From assembly GCA_017472965.1 (NCBI GenBank), contig JAFUNR010000010.1, positions 1 through 64,000 of the forward strand: 64,000 nt of DNA, given 5' to 3'. The translations under genes were made by a program, and so were the position numbers. The first letter of the stretch is position 1. The number at the start of each line of letters is the position of its first letter. The notes beneath the pieces were generated by a model that worked only from the letters and a program-made list of their open reading frames with translations, ran no database searches and was not told the origin of the DNA. This DNA comes from Oscillospiraceae bacterium. GTDB lineage: Bacteria > Bacillota > Clostridia > Oscillospirales > Ruminococcaceae. Of this stretch, positions 1-7,926 are shown piece by piece.

Positions 1-90
1 ACCGGCATAGTCAAATTCCGCGGCCTGACCGATAACGATTGGACCGGAACCGATGATAAGGATCTTTTTGATATCTGTTCTTTTTGCCAT
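1..90 (-). CDS. carB: Carbamoyl-phosphate synthase large subunit, N-terminus only (partial)
   Basis: Only the first 30 codons lie in the window; the gene runs off the left edge. The start [17 protein letters not shown] followed by [13 protein letters not shown] is the very conserved N-terminus of the ATP-grasp carbamoyl-phosphate synthase large chain, which makes carbamoyl phosphate for pyrimidines and arginine. The ATG at 90 is preceded by AGGGAGGATTCTAAA. It lies 33 bases after the pyrC stop on the same strand, so it is probably the next gene of the pyr operon and shares its attenuator. carA, the usual upstream partner, is not between pyrC and carB. Confidence 0.93.
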   Translation of the reverse strand, partial: MAKRTDIKKILIIGSGPIVIGQAAEFDYAG

Positions 91-123
91 TTTAGAATCC
101 TCCCTCTGTTTTATAAAGAAATG

Positions 124-1341
124 TTATTTAACATATTGATAAACGGTTTTATCGCCGCACATCGTCAGCATACAACGCCCGTACAGCTCATCCCCTTCAA
201 ACGGCGTGGCCTTTCCTTTGGAAAGGAACTTCGCCGGATCCACGGTTTCTCTGACGCCAAGATCCCACACGGTAATATCGTTACCAGCCGGAATACCAAA
301 ACGGTCTCTGGCGTTTGTCGCCAGCAGTTCAATTGCCTTTTCCAGGCTCAAAATACCTGTCCGGACAAGCTTTGTGTAAATGACCGGAAACGCTGTTTCG
401 ATACCGACAACGCCAAAGGAACTCCCCTTCAGTCCCCTCGCCTTTTCCTCATCGGAATGCGGTGCGTGGTCGGTGGCGATCATATCAACGGTTCCGTCCA
501 GAATACCCTCCAGCAGCGCCTGCCGATCAGCTTCCGCACGCAGAGGCGGATTCATCTTGAATCTGCCGTGCTCCTGTAAATCAGCATCCGACATCACCAG
601 ATAATGCGGACCGGTCTCACAGGTGACATTCAGCCCCTGCTTTTTCGCCTGACGGATCAGTTCAACGCTTTCCTTGGTCGAAACATGGCACACATGATAT
701 GCCACTCCCGTCTGTGCGACCATCTCAAGATCACGCTCGATAGGCCCCCACTCACTTTTAGAACAGATGCCGGCGTGGCCGTGCTCTTTCGCATATGCGC
801 CATCATGAATATAACCGCCGAGCAGCAGGCTCTCATCCTCACAGTGGGCAGCAAGCACCTTACCCAGCGCCCTGATCCGCTGCATCGCTTCACGCATCAT
901 ACCGGCATCCTGCACGCCCTTGCCGTCATCCGAATAACCGCTGACATAAGGTGCAAGCTCCTCAAGTGCAGCCATTTCCAGTCCCTTTTCGCCGCGGGTG
1001 ATGGCGCCCAGCGGATGCACACCGATGCATGCATCTCTGTCAATGGCAGCCAGCTGCGGCTTCAGATTTGCAAGGGAATCCGGAACCGGATTCAGATTCG
1101 GCATGGTGCATACATCCGTATAACCGCCGCGTGCGCAGGCGCGGGTACCGGTAGCGATGGTTTCTTTATATGAAAAACCCGGCTCTCGCAAATGTACATG
1201 CACATCGCAAAAACCGGGCAAAATAACACTATTGGAAAGGTCAAAAATCTCTGCCGCACGGAGCTGTTCCGCCGACATTTTTTTACCGTAAATGCTTTGC
1301 AGGCCACAATACTGCATCAAATCGTTATAGTTCTCCTGCAT
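124..1341 (-). CDS. pyrC: Dihydroorotase
   Basis: 405-residue class I dihydroorotase, which cyclises carbamoyl aspartate to dihydroorotate in pyrimidine synthesis. The metal site is visible: DVHVHLREPG near residue 46, conserved histidines at HCED and HVST, and the C-terminal ATDHAPHS motif near 289. I place the start at the ATG at 1341 because AGGAGG lies 7 bases upstream; a start seven codons earlier would run into the attenuator hairpin. The gene is preceded by a PyrR-type attenuator and its own consensus promoter, and is followed 33 bases later by carB. Confidence 0.95.
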   Translation of the reverse strand: MQENYNDLMQYCGLQSIYGKKMSAEQLRAAEIFDLSNSVILPGFCDVHVHLREPGFSYKETIATGTRACARGGYTDVCTMPNLNPVPDSLANLKPQLAAIDRDACIGVHPLGAITRGEKGLEMAALEELAPYVSGYSDDGKGVQDAGMMREAMQRIRALGKVLAAHCEDESLLLGGYIHDGAYAKEHGHAGICSKSEWGPIERDLEMVAQTGVAYHVCHVSTKESVELIRQAKKQGLNVTCETGPHYLVMSDADLQEHGRFKMNPPLRAEADRQALLEGILDGTVDMIATDHAPHSDEEKARGLKGSSFGVVGIETAFPVIYTKLVRTGILSLEKAIELLATNARDRFGIPAGNDITVWDLGVRETVDPAKFLSKGKATPFEGDELYGRCMLTMCGDKTVYQYVK

Positions 1342-1360
1342 GTGGGCGCCTCCTGTTAAC

Positions 1361-1389
1361 AAAAAAAGTCTTGCCGATCTACAAGACTT
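1361..1389 (-). terminator. Attenuator terminator in the pyrC leader
   Basis: An 8-bp perfect stem (AAGTCTTG/CAAGACTT, 1382-1389 with 1366-1373) followed by a run of T sits just upstream of the pyrC ribosome binding site. Its position between promoter and gene makes it an attenuator rather than a gene-end terminator. Its 5' arm can instead pair, 12 of 13 bases, with the 3' arm of the PyrR-type stem-loop at 1458-1497. Confidence 0.88.
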
Positions 1390-1457
1390 CCATTTTTGTA
1401 CACAAACAAACTATTCCGCAGCATCATCCTGCGAAACATTGCAGTACACCCAATCCG

Positions 1458-1497
1458 AAAATCTTGTCGATCTCTCTGTATCGCACTTAAAGATTTT
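1458..1497 (-). promoter_or_regulatory. PyrR-binding anti-antiterminator stem-loop
   Basis: The transcript can form AAAATCTT/AAGATTTT around a loop carrying ACAGAGAGATCGACAAG (1463-1479), close to the known PyrR-binding loop consensus, roughly CCAGAGAGGYU-GCAAG. When PyrR-UMP holds this hairpin, the attenuator at 1361-1389 is free to form; otherwise GATCGACAAGATT pairs with AGTCTTGTAGATC and blocks it. The pairing scheme is read directly from the sequence; PyrR control is inferred from the motif and the adjacent pyrR gene. Confidence 0.85.
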
Positions 1498-1507
1498 AAC
1501 TTTACAT

Positions 1508-1536
1508 ATTATAACAGTTTCCTTTTTTTCTGTCAA
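1508..1536 (-). promoter_or_regulatory. Sigma-A promoter of the pyrC-carB operon
   Basis: Perfect consensus TTGACA (1531-1536), 17-bp spacer, TATAAT (1508-1513). Transcription would start near 1501, just before the PyrR-type stem-loop. This separates pyrC-carB from pyrR, which ends in its own hairpin. Confidence 0.92.
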
Positions 1537-1604
1537 TATTCACGCCGGATTTCCGGGCGCAAAATACAGTGTCCATCAGCCGAAATTTTGTGCATTTTTT
1601 CATA

Positions 1605-1640
1605 AAAATACAGATGCCGCAAAAGACGGCATCTGTTTTC
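1605..1640 (-). terminator. Terminator after pyrR
   Basis: GATGCCG/CGGCATC stem with a TCTTTTG loop (1613-1633) followed by TGTATTTTTATG on the minus strand, a few bases after the pyrR stop. Confidence 0.7.
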
Positions 1641-1644
1641 ATAA

Positions 1645-2193
1645 TCATTCATCGGCCGACACGCCGTAAAGATCAACCTTCATGCAGCCATCATATTCCG
1701 GCACACAAACACGGATCATCTCACTGCGGGCAGTCGGAAAGTTCTTTCCGATATAATTGGCACAAATCGGCAGTTCGCGGTGTCCACGGTCAACAAATGC
1801 ACACATCTGCACCGCCGAAGGCGTACCGAGACCGATAACAGCCTGCATAGCAGCGCGTACTGTTCTTCCGGTGAAAAGCACATCATCCACCAGTACAACC
1901 ACCTTGCCCTCTATGGAAAAAGGAATCTCCGTACCATTCAGCACAGCATGATCAGCCGTTTCACTGATATCATCGCGATAGAGCGTGATATCCAGCATAC
2001 CGACCGGTACATTCACATTTTCATTTCGGCAGATCATCTCTGCAAGCCTTCTGGCAAGCGGCACACCTCGACGCAGAATTCCCACAAGGCAAACATCTTC
2101 CACCCCGTGGTTTTTTTCAGCGATCTCATGTGAAAGACGGCGAAGCGTACGCTCCATTGCAGTCTCATCCATCAATGTAGTTTTGTACTGCAT
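1645..2193 (-). CDS. pyrR: Bifunctional pyr operon regulator / uracil phosphoribosyltransferase
   Basis: 182-residue PyrR. The phosphoribosyltransferase PRPP loop VVLVDDVLFTGRTVRAA lies near residue 95-111. PyrR binds leader RNA when UMP is high and causes termination; it also has weak uracil phosphoribosyltransferase activity. Start: TTG at 2196 is 9 bases and ATG at 2193 is 12 bases from AAGGAGG, so either is possible; I give the ATG. It lies 24 bases after recR and its likely RNA target is directly downstream in the pyrC leader. Confidence 0.93.
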   Translation of the reverse strand: MQYKTTLMDETAMERTLRRLSHEIAEKNHGVEDVCLVGILRRGVPLARRLAEMICRNENVNVPVGMLDITLYRDDISETADHAVLNGTEIPFSIEGKVVVLVDDVLFTGRTVRAAMQAVIGLGTPSAVQMCAFVDRGHRELPICANYIGKNFPTARSEMIRVCVPEYDGCMKVDLYGVSADE

Positions 2194-2217
2194 CAAAGAA
2201 AGAGCCCTCCTTATCCG

Positions 2218-2817
2218 TCAAAGCTCTCCACGACCGGAAAGTGCACGGAACAGCGTAACCTCATCGGCATATTCCAGATTCGATCCAACAGGCAAACCGC
2301 TTGCAAGCCGCGTAGTACGCACCCCCAGCGGCTTGATGATCTTGGAAAGATACAACGCTGTCGCTTCGCCTTCAACTGTCGGATTGGTCGCCATGATCAC
2401 TTCTTTTACAGAACCATCCTGCAGCCTAGCCAGAAGTTCACGAATCGCAAGCTGGTCTGCCGTGATGCCCTCCACCGGTGAAATCAAGCCGTGAAGCACA
2501 TGATAACGCCCCTTGTATTCTCTGGTACGCTCGAAGGCAGATACATCCTGCGGACTCTCCACAACAAGAATCGTGGAAGGATCCCGTCCGTTATCCGAAC
2601 AGATGGGGCAGATCTGCGCATCCGTAAAGCTCTGACAGATGCTGCAGCGGTGTACTTTTGCATGCGCGTCGCGGATAGCATCGGCAAAGGCCTGGGCCTG
2701 CGATGCTTCCATTTTCAGCACCTGATACGCCAGACGCGCCGCGCCTTTACGGCCGATTCCATTGAAACGGGCAAACTGCTCGATCAATCGCTCCAGCGGA
2801 GCGGGATTGTAAGCCAT
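2218..2817 (-). CDS. recR: Recombination mediator protein RecR
   Basis: 199 residues, the usual RecR length. An N-terminal helix-hairpin-helix (NGIGRKGAARLAYQVL) is followed by a four-cysteine zinc finger (CSIC...CPIC, residues about 57-72) and a Toprim domain containing VVESPQDVSAFE. With RecO and RecF it helps load RecA at gaps. It belongs to the ybaB-recR pair common in Firmicutes, with ybaB 25 bases upstream; recO is also in this window. Confidence 0.95.
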   Translation of the reverse strand: MAYNPAPLERLIEQFARFNGIGRKGAARLAYQVLKMEASQAQAFADAIRDAHAKVHRCSICQSFTDAQICPICSDNGRDPSTILVVESPQDVSAFERTREYKGRYHVLHGLISPVEGITADQLAIRELLARLQDGSVKEVIMATNPTVEGEATALYLSKIIKPLGVRTTRLASGLPVGSNLEYADEVTLFRALSGRGEL

Positions 2818-2842
2818 AATGCCACCTCAGCCACAGGCCCGA

Positions 2843-3187
2843 TCAGAACAGACCGGCAGGCAGATTGATGCCGGCAGTGATCTTGCCCATCTCTGCTTCC
2901 TGCGTTTCTTTGACAACACGCACAGCCTCATTGACAGCTGCAGCCAGCAGATCCTCCAGCATTTCCACATCCTCGGGATCCACAACCTCGGGCTGAAGCT
3001 TAACAGCCGTGACATTGTACTTGCCGTTCATAGTCAGTTCAACCTGACCACCGCCGGCGGTAACCGTATGCTCACGGGCTTCCAGCTCTGCAGTCATATT
3101 CTCCATATCTTCCTGCATCTGCTGGTACTTCTTGATCAGCTGGCTCTGGCTCTGGGGGCCGTACCCCTGGGGCAGTCTTGCTTTCAT
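2843..3187 (-). CDS. YbaB/EbfC family nucleoid-associated protein
   Basis: 114-residue small DNA-binding protein of the YbaB/EbfC family. Visible signs are the helical N-terminus (SQLIKKYQQMQEDMENM), the central strand segment VELTMNGKYNVTAVKL, and the DPEDVEMLEDLLAAAVNEA helix. It lies between dnaX and recR as in Bacillus and many other bacteria, and shares their transcript. The ATG has GAGGAG 8-9 bases upstream. Confidence 0.93.
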   Translation of the reverse strand: MKARLPQGYGPQSQSQLIKKYQQMQEDMENMTAELEAREHTVTAGGGQVELTMNGKYNVTAVKLQPEVVDPEDVEMLEDLLAAAVNEAVRVVKETQEAEMGKITAGINLPAGLF

Positions 3188-3275
3188 GATAAAAACTCCT
3201 CTTTATATAAAATATTGATTGACCATTTTAATGGATTGCCCTAAATAGTTGCCACACACTCCAGACATTCAACAG

Positions 3276-4829
3276 TTAAATCTCCTGAACATCCACACCT
3301 TGTCTGCGCAGCATTTCAAGCGGGTCATTCTGAGACACTTCAACCTTGCGTGCAGTATACGGTCCAATACCAAGCGCCTCACCCGCAACCTCCTGCAGCG
3401 CCGCTTTCAGCGTTGCGTGAGACCGTTCATTCGCACGCAGATAGTCGTACAGCATACTGTTTCCGTCGATAAGCACACGATTTCCTCTGCGGAAAGCGCG
3501 GGAACCGATAAGAAAACTTCCTAGAGGAACATCCTTTTGTGCGGCAAGAGCTACCACCTGCGGCCAAAGCACAAAGGTATCCTCCGCAGCACTTGATGCA
3601 GCCTGTACAGCCGCTTCGGTAACAGGTGATTCTTCGGCAGCAGATACCGATTGAGAGGCAGCAGGCTTAATCTGCTGTGCTGCCGGCCTGGCCGCCGGTT
3701 GAAGCGCCGCAGGCTGCTGCACAAAGACGGTCGTCTCTTCTGCTGCACCCACAGTCCCCGCCATGGTAAACAGAGCAAGCTCCAACTCAATGCGTGCATT
3801 GCCGCCGCGGGCCATTTTCTCCAATGCGTCTCCCAGACGCCGGATCGCCGCAGCAGCTGTTTTCACCGGTGTACGGCTTCCCTCCTGCAGGTATCTCTCC
3901 TGCTCCGCCTGACTGACCTGCAAAAGAAGCGAAACATCCTTTGAAACTGCTCCAAGCATCAAATTCCGGTAGTGAAAAATCAACTCCTCGCACAGACGCC
4001 GGGTATCCAGCGAACGAGTACGCGGATCATTCAGTGCAGATACAAGCTTTTCCACATCGCCGGCAGAAACCGCTTCGCTGATATCAAACAAATATTGTTT
4101 ATCCGTTACACCCGCTACACGGCGCACAAGTTCCTCATCCACAATTCCGCCGATACCGGAACAGGTATCCAGCAGCGAAAGAGCATCACGCATGGCACCG
4201 TCAGCAAGCTGTCCCAGCAGAAGAGCCGCTTCACCCGTCATCTCAATGGATTCCTCTTTCGCGACATAACGCAGGCGATCTGCAATATCCTCCGGCTGAA
4301 TGCGCATAAAATCGTAGCGCTGGCAGCGGCTGAGAATGGTGACCGGCACCTTATGGATCTCTGTTGTTGCCAGAATGAACATCAGGTGTGCCGGCGGTTC
4401 CTCCATAATTTTAAGCAGGGCATTGAATGCCGCTGTGCTGAGCATGTGGACCTCATCCACAATGTAAACCTTGTATTTGCCCATCGAAGGCGTGTAGACC
4501 GCATCCTCGCGCAGACTGCGCACATCATCCACACCGTTGTTGGAAGCAGCATCGATCTCCACCACATCCAGCAGAGACCCATCCTCCACGCCTTTACATA
4601 CAGCACACTCACCGCAAGGGTCGCCTCCCACGCAGTTGGGACAATTCACTGCTTTGGCAAGAATTTTAGCACAGGTCGTTTTACCGGTGCCTCGTGTACC
4701 GGTAAACAGATAGGCGTGACCCACCTTACCGCCTTCGACCTGATGCCGCAGCGCCCTTACAATATCTTCTTGTCCAATGACATCTGCAAAATTGCGCGGA
4801 CGCCATTTCCGGTAAAGCGCGCGATACAT
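3276..4829 (-). CDS. dnaX: DNA polymerase III subunit gamma/tau
   Basis: 517-residue clamp-loader ATPase. MYRALYRKWRPRNFADVIGQ is the typical N-terminus, followed by Walker A (GTRGTGKTT, near 43-51), a four-cysteine zinc module (CPNC...CGECAVC), the DEVHML Walker B box and sensor residues. After about residue 370 an alanine- and proline-rich linker leads to a tau-like C-terminal domain. The ATG at 4829 has GGGGGGA upstream; the open frame continues 49 codons further, but that part is SRP RNA. I see no A-rich slippery site that would make a short gamma form. Confidence 0.95.
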   Translation of the reverse strand: MYRALYRKWRPRNFADVIGQEDIVRALRHQVEGGKVGHAYLFTGTRGTGKTTCAKILAKAVNCPNCVGGDPCGECAVCKGVEDGSLLDVVEIDAASNNGVDDVRSLREDAVYTPSMGKYKVYIVDEVHMLSTAAFNALLKIMEEPPAHLMFILATTEIHKVPVTILSRCQRYDFMRIQPEDIADRLRYVAKEESIEMTGEAALLLGQLADGAMRDALSLLDTCSGIGGIVDEELVRRVAGVTDKQYLFDISEAVSAGDVEKLVSALNDPRTRSLDTRRLCEELIFHYRNLMLGAVSKDVSLLLQVSQAEQERYLQEGSRTPVKTAAAAIRRLGDALEKMARGGNARIELELALFTMAGTVGAAEETTVFVQQPAALQPAARPAAQQIKPAASQSVSAAEESPVTEAAVQAASSAAEDTFVLWPQVVALAAQKDVPLGSFLIGSRAFRRGNRVLIDGNSMLYDYLRANERSHATLKAALQEVAGEALGIGPYTARKVEVSQNDPLEMLRRQGVDVQEI

Positions 4830-4892
4830 TTTCAATCCCCCCGAATATGTGAAAAGCCTGCTATGAAAAGAGCAGACAGTCAATCTGCGTTC

Positions 4893-5052
4893 TTCATGCT
4901 GTCCGGAATACGAAGGTAAACGTACTGTATCGCACGAGGATGGCTCCTTAATGCTGCTCGGTTCCCCGCCTGACATGGTTCGAAACGCCTCGCCGTACAG
5001 GGCCTACCTTCGTATACCGGGCATCACGACCACAAATCCTGTCTGCCCTGCC
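4893..5052 (-). ncRNA. ffs: Signal recognition particle RNA (4.5S/scRNA type)
   Basis: The conserved helix-8 core is present: CATGTCAGG, then CGG-GGAA-CCG with a GGAA tetraloop, then AGCAGCATTAAGG. The flanks pair over a long distance: TACGAAGGTA with TACCTTCGTA, CTGTACGGCGAGG with CCTCGTGCGATACAG, and ATGC...GCAT at the ends (4896-5024). The location just upstream of dnaX is typical for Firmicutes. The 5' end is set from the promoter and the 3' end from the weak GCAGA/TCTGC-T-rich hairpin at 4865-4888; both ends are approximate. Confidence 0.88.
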
Positions 5053-5057
5053 GTCTT

Positions 5058-5086
5058 ATTATAACCGATTCGATCAAAAAATACAA
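5058..5086 (-). promoter_or_regulatory. Promoter of the SRP RNA
   Basis: TTGTAT (5081-5086), 17-bp spacer, TATAAT (5058-5063), giving a start near 5052 at the beginning of the SRP RNA. Confidence 0.82.
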
Positions 5087-5109
5087 GAGAAATTTTTATA
5101 TTACACAAA

Positions 5110-5148
5110 GAGAATACTCCGGCAGTGCCTGAAACAACACCGCCGGAG
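5110..5148 (-). terminator. Probable terminator of the Gfo/Idh/MocA gene
   Basis: CTCCGGC/GCCGGAG stem (5117-5123 with 5142-5148) followed on the minus strand by TATTCTCTTT. The loop is long (18 bases) and the T-run is imperfect. Confidence 0.5.
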
Positions 5149-5189
5149 AAACTTGTTTCAAAAAACAAATGACAACCCGTCATACTTTT

Positions 5190-6389
5190 TTATATATACT
5201 TTCCATCACGAACCCATGTACGGGGCTGCTGCGCCCAGGGGAAACCTTCTTCCCACGGAAGCTTGCCATCCCGCCAGCAGCGCTCAAGATCTTCCACAAG
5301 ACAGTCACAGTGGTTCTGATCCTTATCTTCATCATGGGTCCAGAAATTCTGATCAATCACCGGTGTTTCAGGGAAAAGCTCCGCAAGATCCCAGATGCAA
5401 TAAAGATGCGGCAGCGCGGTCTGCGCCACGCACGGCAACGGATCACCGTGCAGGATCGCATCGCGCATACAGTACATTTTCCGGAAATAATTATGCTCCG
5501 GATCGCCATATTCAATGCATTCTCCATCATGGGTACGACCTGTCGTCTTAAAGCCACCCTCATCACGCAGCACGATCTCGCCCTTTTCGCCCTCAATGAT
5601 CAACTCGGGAGCACGGTAGGCATCCATTGGAACCGCATGGGTTGCATAATAAAGCAGTTCGGTCTCGCCCACCATCAACCGCATGGCACAGGTATCAAAC
5701 ATTTCAATAGGATTGATGCGGTAAACCTCCGCCGTAAAGCTATCCGGCTTTGCAGCCAACGGAATATCTTCTCCCATCAAAAAGAACATATTATGCAGAT
5801 AATGGGCTGTTGCATTGCACGCTACACTGTCCAGAAGCCATTCGCCGCCCGGCATTTTCCGTCTGCCCGCCCAACCGCCGCCGCGGCGGTAGTAAGCCAT
5901 ATCCCGCGGGAAATAGACAATAGTACGCATACGCTTGATTTTTCCGTACTTACCGGCAAGCAGATCTTTTTTCAGCGAAAGAATCGTTTCGCTGTGGGAC
6001 CATTGAAATCCGACAGAAAGCTTACGACCGGTGCGTTTCTGCGCCTCGATCATAGCAGCGGCATCCTCCGGCGAAGCACTCAGCGGCTTCTCACACAACA
6101 CATCACTGCCATGCTCCATACAGGTGATCACCTGCTCAGCATGCAGATAGATCGGCGTGCTGACAATAGCCATCTGTGCATCGTGTTCTGCGTAAAATTC
6201 CTCCAATGTATCGTACACCGGAATGTTACGCTTTTTGATTTCCTCTGCACAGGGACTCTTCGCCACATAAGGGTCTACCGCACCAACCAGACGAAGACCA
6301 TGATCCTTACTGTCGTCAAAAAGCTCTTTCAGATAAACAGAAGCATATCCGCCGGTTCCAACCATCAAAAGCGTTACATCCTGTTTCAT
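5190..6389 (-). CDS. Gfo/Idh/MocA family oxidoreductase
   Basis: 399-residue NAD(P)-dependent sugar or cyclitol dehydrogenase-like protein. The Rossmann start is LLMVGTGGYASVYLKEL, and the family signature is CEKPLSASPEDAAAMI near residue 118-133, whose lysine is normally catalytic. A histidine- and aspartate-containing C-terminal substrate domain follows. AAAGGAG precedes the ATG. It appears to be transcribed alone, between two hairpins. The substrate cannot be read from the sequence. Confidence 0.88.
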   Translation of the reverse strand: MKQDVTLLMVGTGGYASVYLKELFDDSKDHGLRLVGAVDPYVAKSPCAEEIKKRNIPVYDTLEEFYAEHDAQMAIVSTPIYLHAEQVITCMEHGSDVLCEKPLSASPEDAAAMIEAQKRTGRKLSVGFQWSHSETILSLKKDLLAGKYGKIKRMRTIVYFPRDMAYYRRGGGWAGRRKMPGGEWLLDSVACNATAHYLHNMFFLMGEDIPLAAKPDSFTAEVYRINPIEMFDTCAMRLMVGETELLYYATHAVPMDAYRAPELIIEGEKGEIVLRDEGGFKTTGRTHDGECIEYGDPEHNYFRKMYCMRDAILHGDPLPCVAQTALPHLYCIWDLAELFPETPVIDQNFWTHDEDKDQNHCDCLVEDLERCWRDGKLPWEEGFPWAQQPRTWVRDGKYI

Positions 6390-6434
6390 ATCTGCATGCT
6401 CCTTTCATACCCTGATTTTTCTTTATCATACAGC

Positions 6435-6480
6435 AACGCCGTCCGAAATGCAAGAATGCATTGATCGAACGGCGTTTTTT
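6435..6480 (+). terminator. Terminator-like hairpin with its T-run on the plus strand
   Basis: AACGCCGTCCGA pairs with TCGAACGGCGTT and is followed by TTTTTT when read on the plus strand. Both neighbouring genes are on the minus strand, where the hairpin is followed by GCTGTAT instead. It may still end pduL transcripts by pausing, or it may stop antisense transcription; its role is unclear. Confidence 0.4.
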
Positions 6481-6518
6481 GTTATGTTTTCCGTTGTTTT
6501 GTGCTATTGACAGGTAAA

Positions 6519-7082
6519 TCAGCGAACGATCTCGCCCACATTGGCACCGCCGCAGGCATTGGACTCATCGGTATCAATGTGCATGGCAGTCGCAAACTTC
6601 TCGCTGACACGAACAACAACATCATCGAAAACCAGCTTACGGCCTTCGCCGCCGCAGGCAACCTTAATGATCTCCTTATCCTTGACACCCATGGCAGCAG
6701 CATCCTCAGGGGTGATATGCAGATGACGCTTGGCAACAATAACACCCTCGCTCATCTCCACCTCGCCGCAGGGACCGACCAGCTTGCAGGCGCCGGAACC
6801 AGCGGTATCACCACTCTCACGGACAGGTGCATTGATGCCAATGGAACGGGCATCGGTGGCGGACAGTTCAACCTGATTGGCGGGACGAACCGGACCAAGG
6901 ATAGAAACATTGGCCAGCTCCTTCTTGGGGCCGACTACAGTCACACGCTCATTGCAGGCGTACTGACCGGGCTGAGAAAGATCCTTTTTCTTGGTCAGCT
7001 GATAACCGGCGCCGAACAGAACCTCGACAGCCTCCTGCGTGACATGAATATGACGGGCAGAAGTTTCAACCAAAAAAGACAT
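6519..7082 (-). CDS. pduL: Phosphate propanoyltransferase (PduL-type phosphotransacylase)
   Basis: 187 residues, interconverting an acyl-CoA and acyl phosphate. The zinc-binding motifs of the family are visible: SARHIHVT near residue 8, AKRHLHITPEDA near 117 and MHIDTDESNACG near the C-terminus, in a duplicated beta-barrel arrangement. No N-terminal microcompartment targeting helix is obvious, and no shell or diol dehydratase genes are nearby, so it may serve as a soluble acetate- or propionate-forming enzyme. It has its own promoter and a TAGGAGG site. Confidence 0.93.
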   Translation of the reverse strand: MSFLVETSARHIHVTQEAVEVLFGAGYQLTKKKDLSQPGQYACNERVTVVGPKKELANVSILGPVRPANQVELSATDARSIGINAPVRESGDTAGSGACKLVGPCGEVEMSEGVIVAKRHLHITPEDAAAMGVKDKEIIKVACGGEGRKLVFDDVVVRVSEKFATAMHIDTDESNACGGANVGEIVR

Positions 7083-7119
7083 GATAACAATTCCTCCTAC
7101 ATTTTATGAACTTATCTAT

Positions 7120-7148
7120 ACTATACTCCTCTTGCCGTTTTTTCGCAA
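7120..7148 (-). promoter_or_regulatory. Promoter of pduL
   Basis: TTGCGA (7143-7148), 17-bp spacer, TATAGT (7120-7125) on the minus strand, about 40 bases before the pduL start. Confidence 0.75.
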
Positions 7149-7219
7149 GGGGATGCATGATTTTTTTATAAAAAATACTGTTCATGCGAACCTGAGCATC
7201 TATTCTCCACAGAAAAACA

Positions 7220-7248
7220 TTGCAATTCCATACTTTTTCCGATATAGT
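7220..7248 (+). promoter_or_regulatory. Promoter of the uracil-DNA glycosylase gene
   Basis: TTGCAA (7220-7225), 17-bp spacer, TATAGT (7243-7248), 32 bases before the start codon. Confidence 0.78.
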
Positions 7249-7279
7249 AGTGAAAGAACACCACACGGAGGATAACAAA

Positions 7280-7852
7280 ATGACGATTGATGAGTGCCGT
7301 ACCCGCTGTCTCAAATGCGAGGCCTGTCCTCTTCGGGCCGGCTGTACACAGGTTGTGTTTGATGCCGGATGCCCCGATGCTCCGATCTGGCTTGTCGGTG
7401 AAGCACCGGGTGGCAGCGAGGATGCGCAGGGCGTTCCTTTTGTCGGCAAAAGCGGCCAGCTGCTGGATCGGTTTCTGGAAGCCGCCGGTTTATCCCGCAA
7501 CAAAAATGTTTACATCACCAATATTGTCAAATGCAGACCCCCGCAGAACCGCGATCCGCTGCCGGAAGAGAGAGAGGCCTGTATGGTTTGGCTTCGACGG
7601 CAATTCATTCTGCTTCGTCCGAAAATTGTCGTCTGTCTTGGCCGCATTGCTGCCCAGAAGCTGATCCGCCCCGATTTTTCTGTAACACGCGAACATGGGC
7701 ACTGGGAGGAAAAGAACGGCACCCTTTTTACTGCCACATGGCATCCTGCTTCTTTGCTTCGTTATCCGGAGAATAAAACAGCGTCTTTCGGTGACTATAT
7801 CGAAGTCAGAAATAAGGCGCGCCTTCTCTGCCCTGATCTTTTTGAATCCTGA
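7280..7852 (+). CDS. Uracil-DNA glycosylase, family 4 (iron-sulfur type)
   Basis: 190-residue uracil-DNA glycosylase that removes uracil from DNA. Four cysteines fit a 4Fe-4S cluster: CLKC near residue 9-12, then a cysteine in NIVKC and another after exactly 15 residues (REAC). The active-site motif GEAPGGSEDAQGVPF and the C-terminal WHPASLL are both present. The ATG at 7280 follows ACGGAGG. It has its own promoter and is divergent from pduL. Confidence 0.93.
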   Translation: MTIDECRTRCLKCEACPLRAGCTQVVFDAGCPDAPIWLVGEAPGGSEDAQGVPFVGKSGQLLDRFLEAAGLSRNKNVYITNIVKCRPPQNRDPLPEEREACMVWLRRQFILLRPKIVVCLGRIAAQKLIRPDFSVTREHGHWEEKNGTLFTATWHPASLLRYPENKTASFGDYIEVRNKARLLCPDLFES

Positions 7853-7869
7853 TGCAGTGTAACCAAACG

Positions 7870-7919
7870 CCTCTTTCCTGCATACCATATCACATAGATA
7901 TGTGCTGCATAGAAAGAGG
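7870..7919 (+). repeat. Long inverted repeat between the glycosylase gene and the next frame
   Basis: CCTCTTTC (7870-7877) and GAAAGAGG (7912-7919) are perfect complements, with inner TGCA/TGCA pairing, followed by TGTTATTTTG. It could end the glycosylase transcript. It also contains the AGAGG that would serve as ribosome binding site for the TTG start at 7927, so it could hide that site. Confidence 0.55.
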
Positions 7920-7926
7920 TGTTATT

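Noticed and set aside
4830..4976. 49-codon upstream extension of dnaX
   Set aside because: It is the SRP RNA read as protein; the normal N-terminus with its ribosome binding site starts at 4829.
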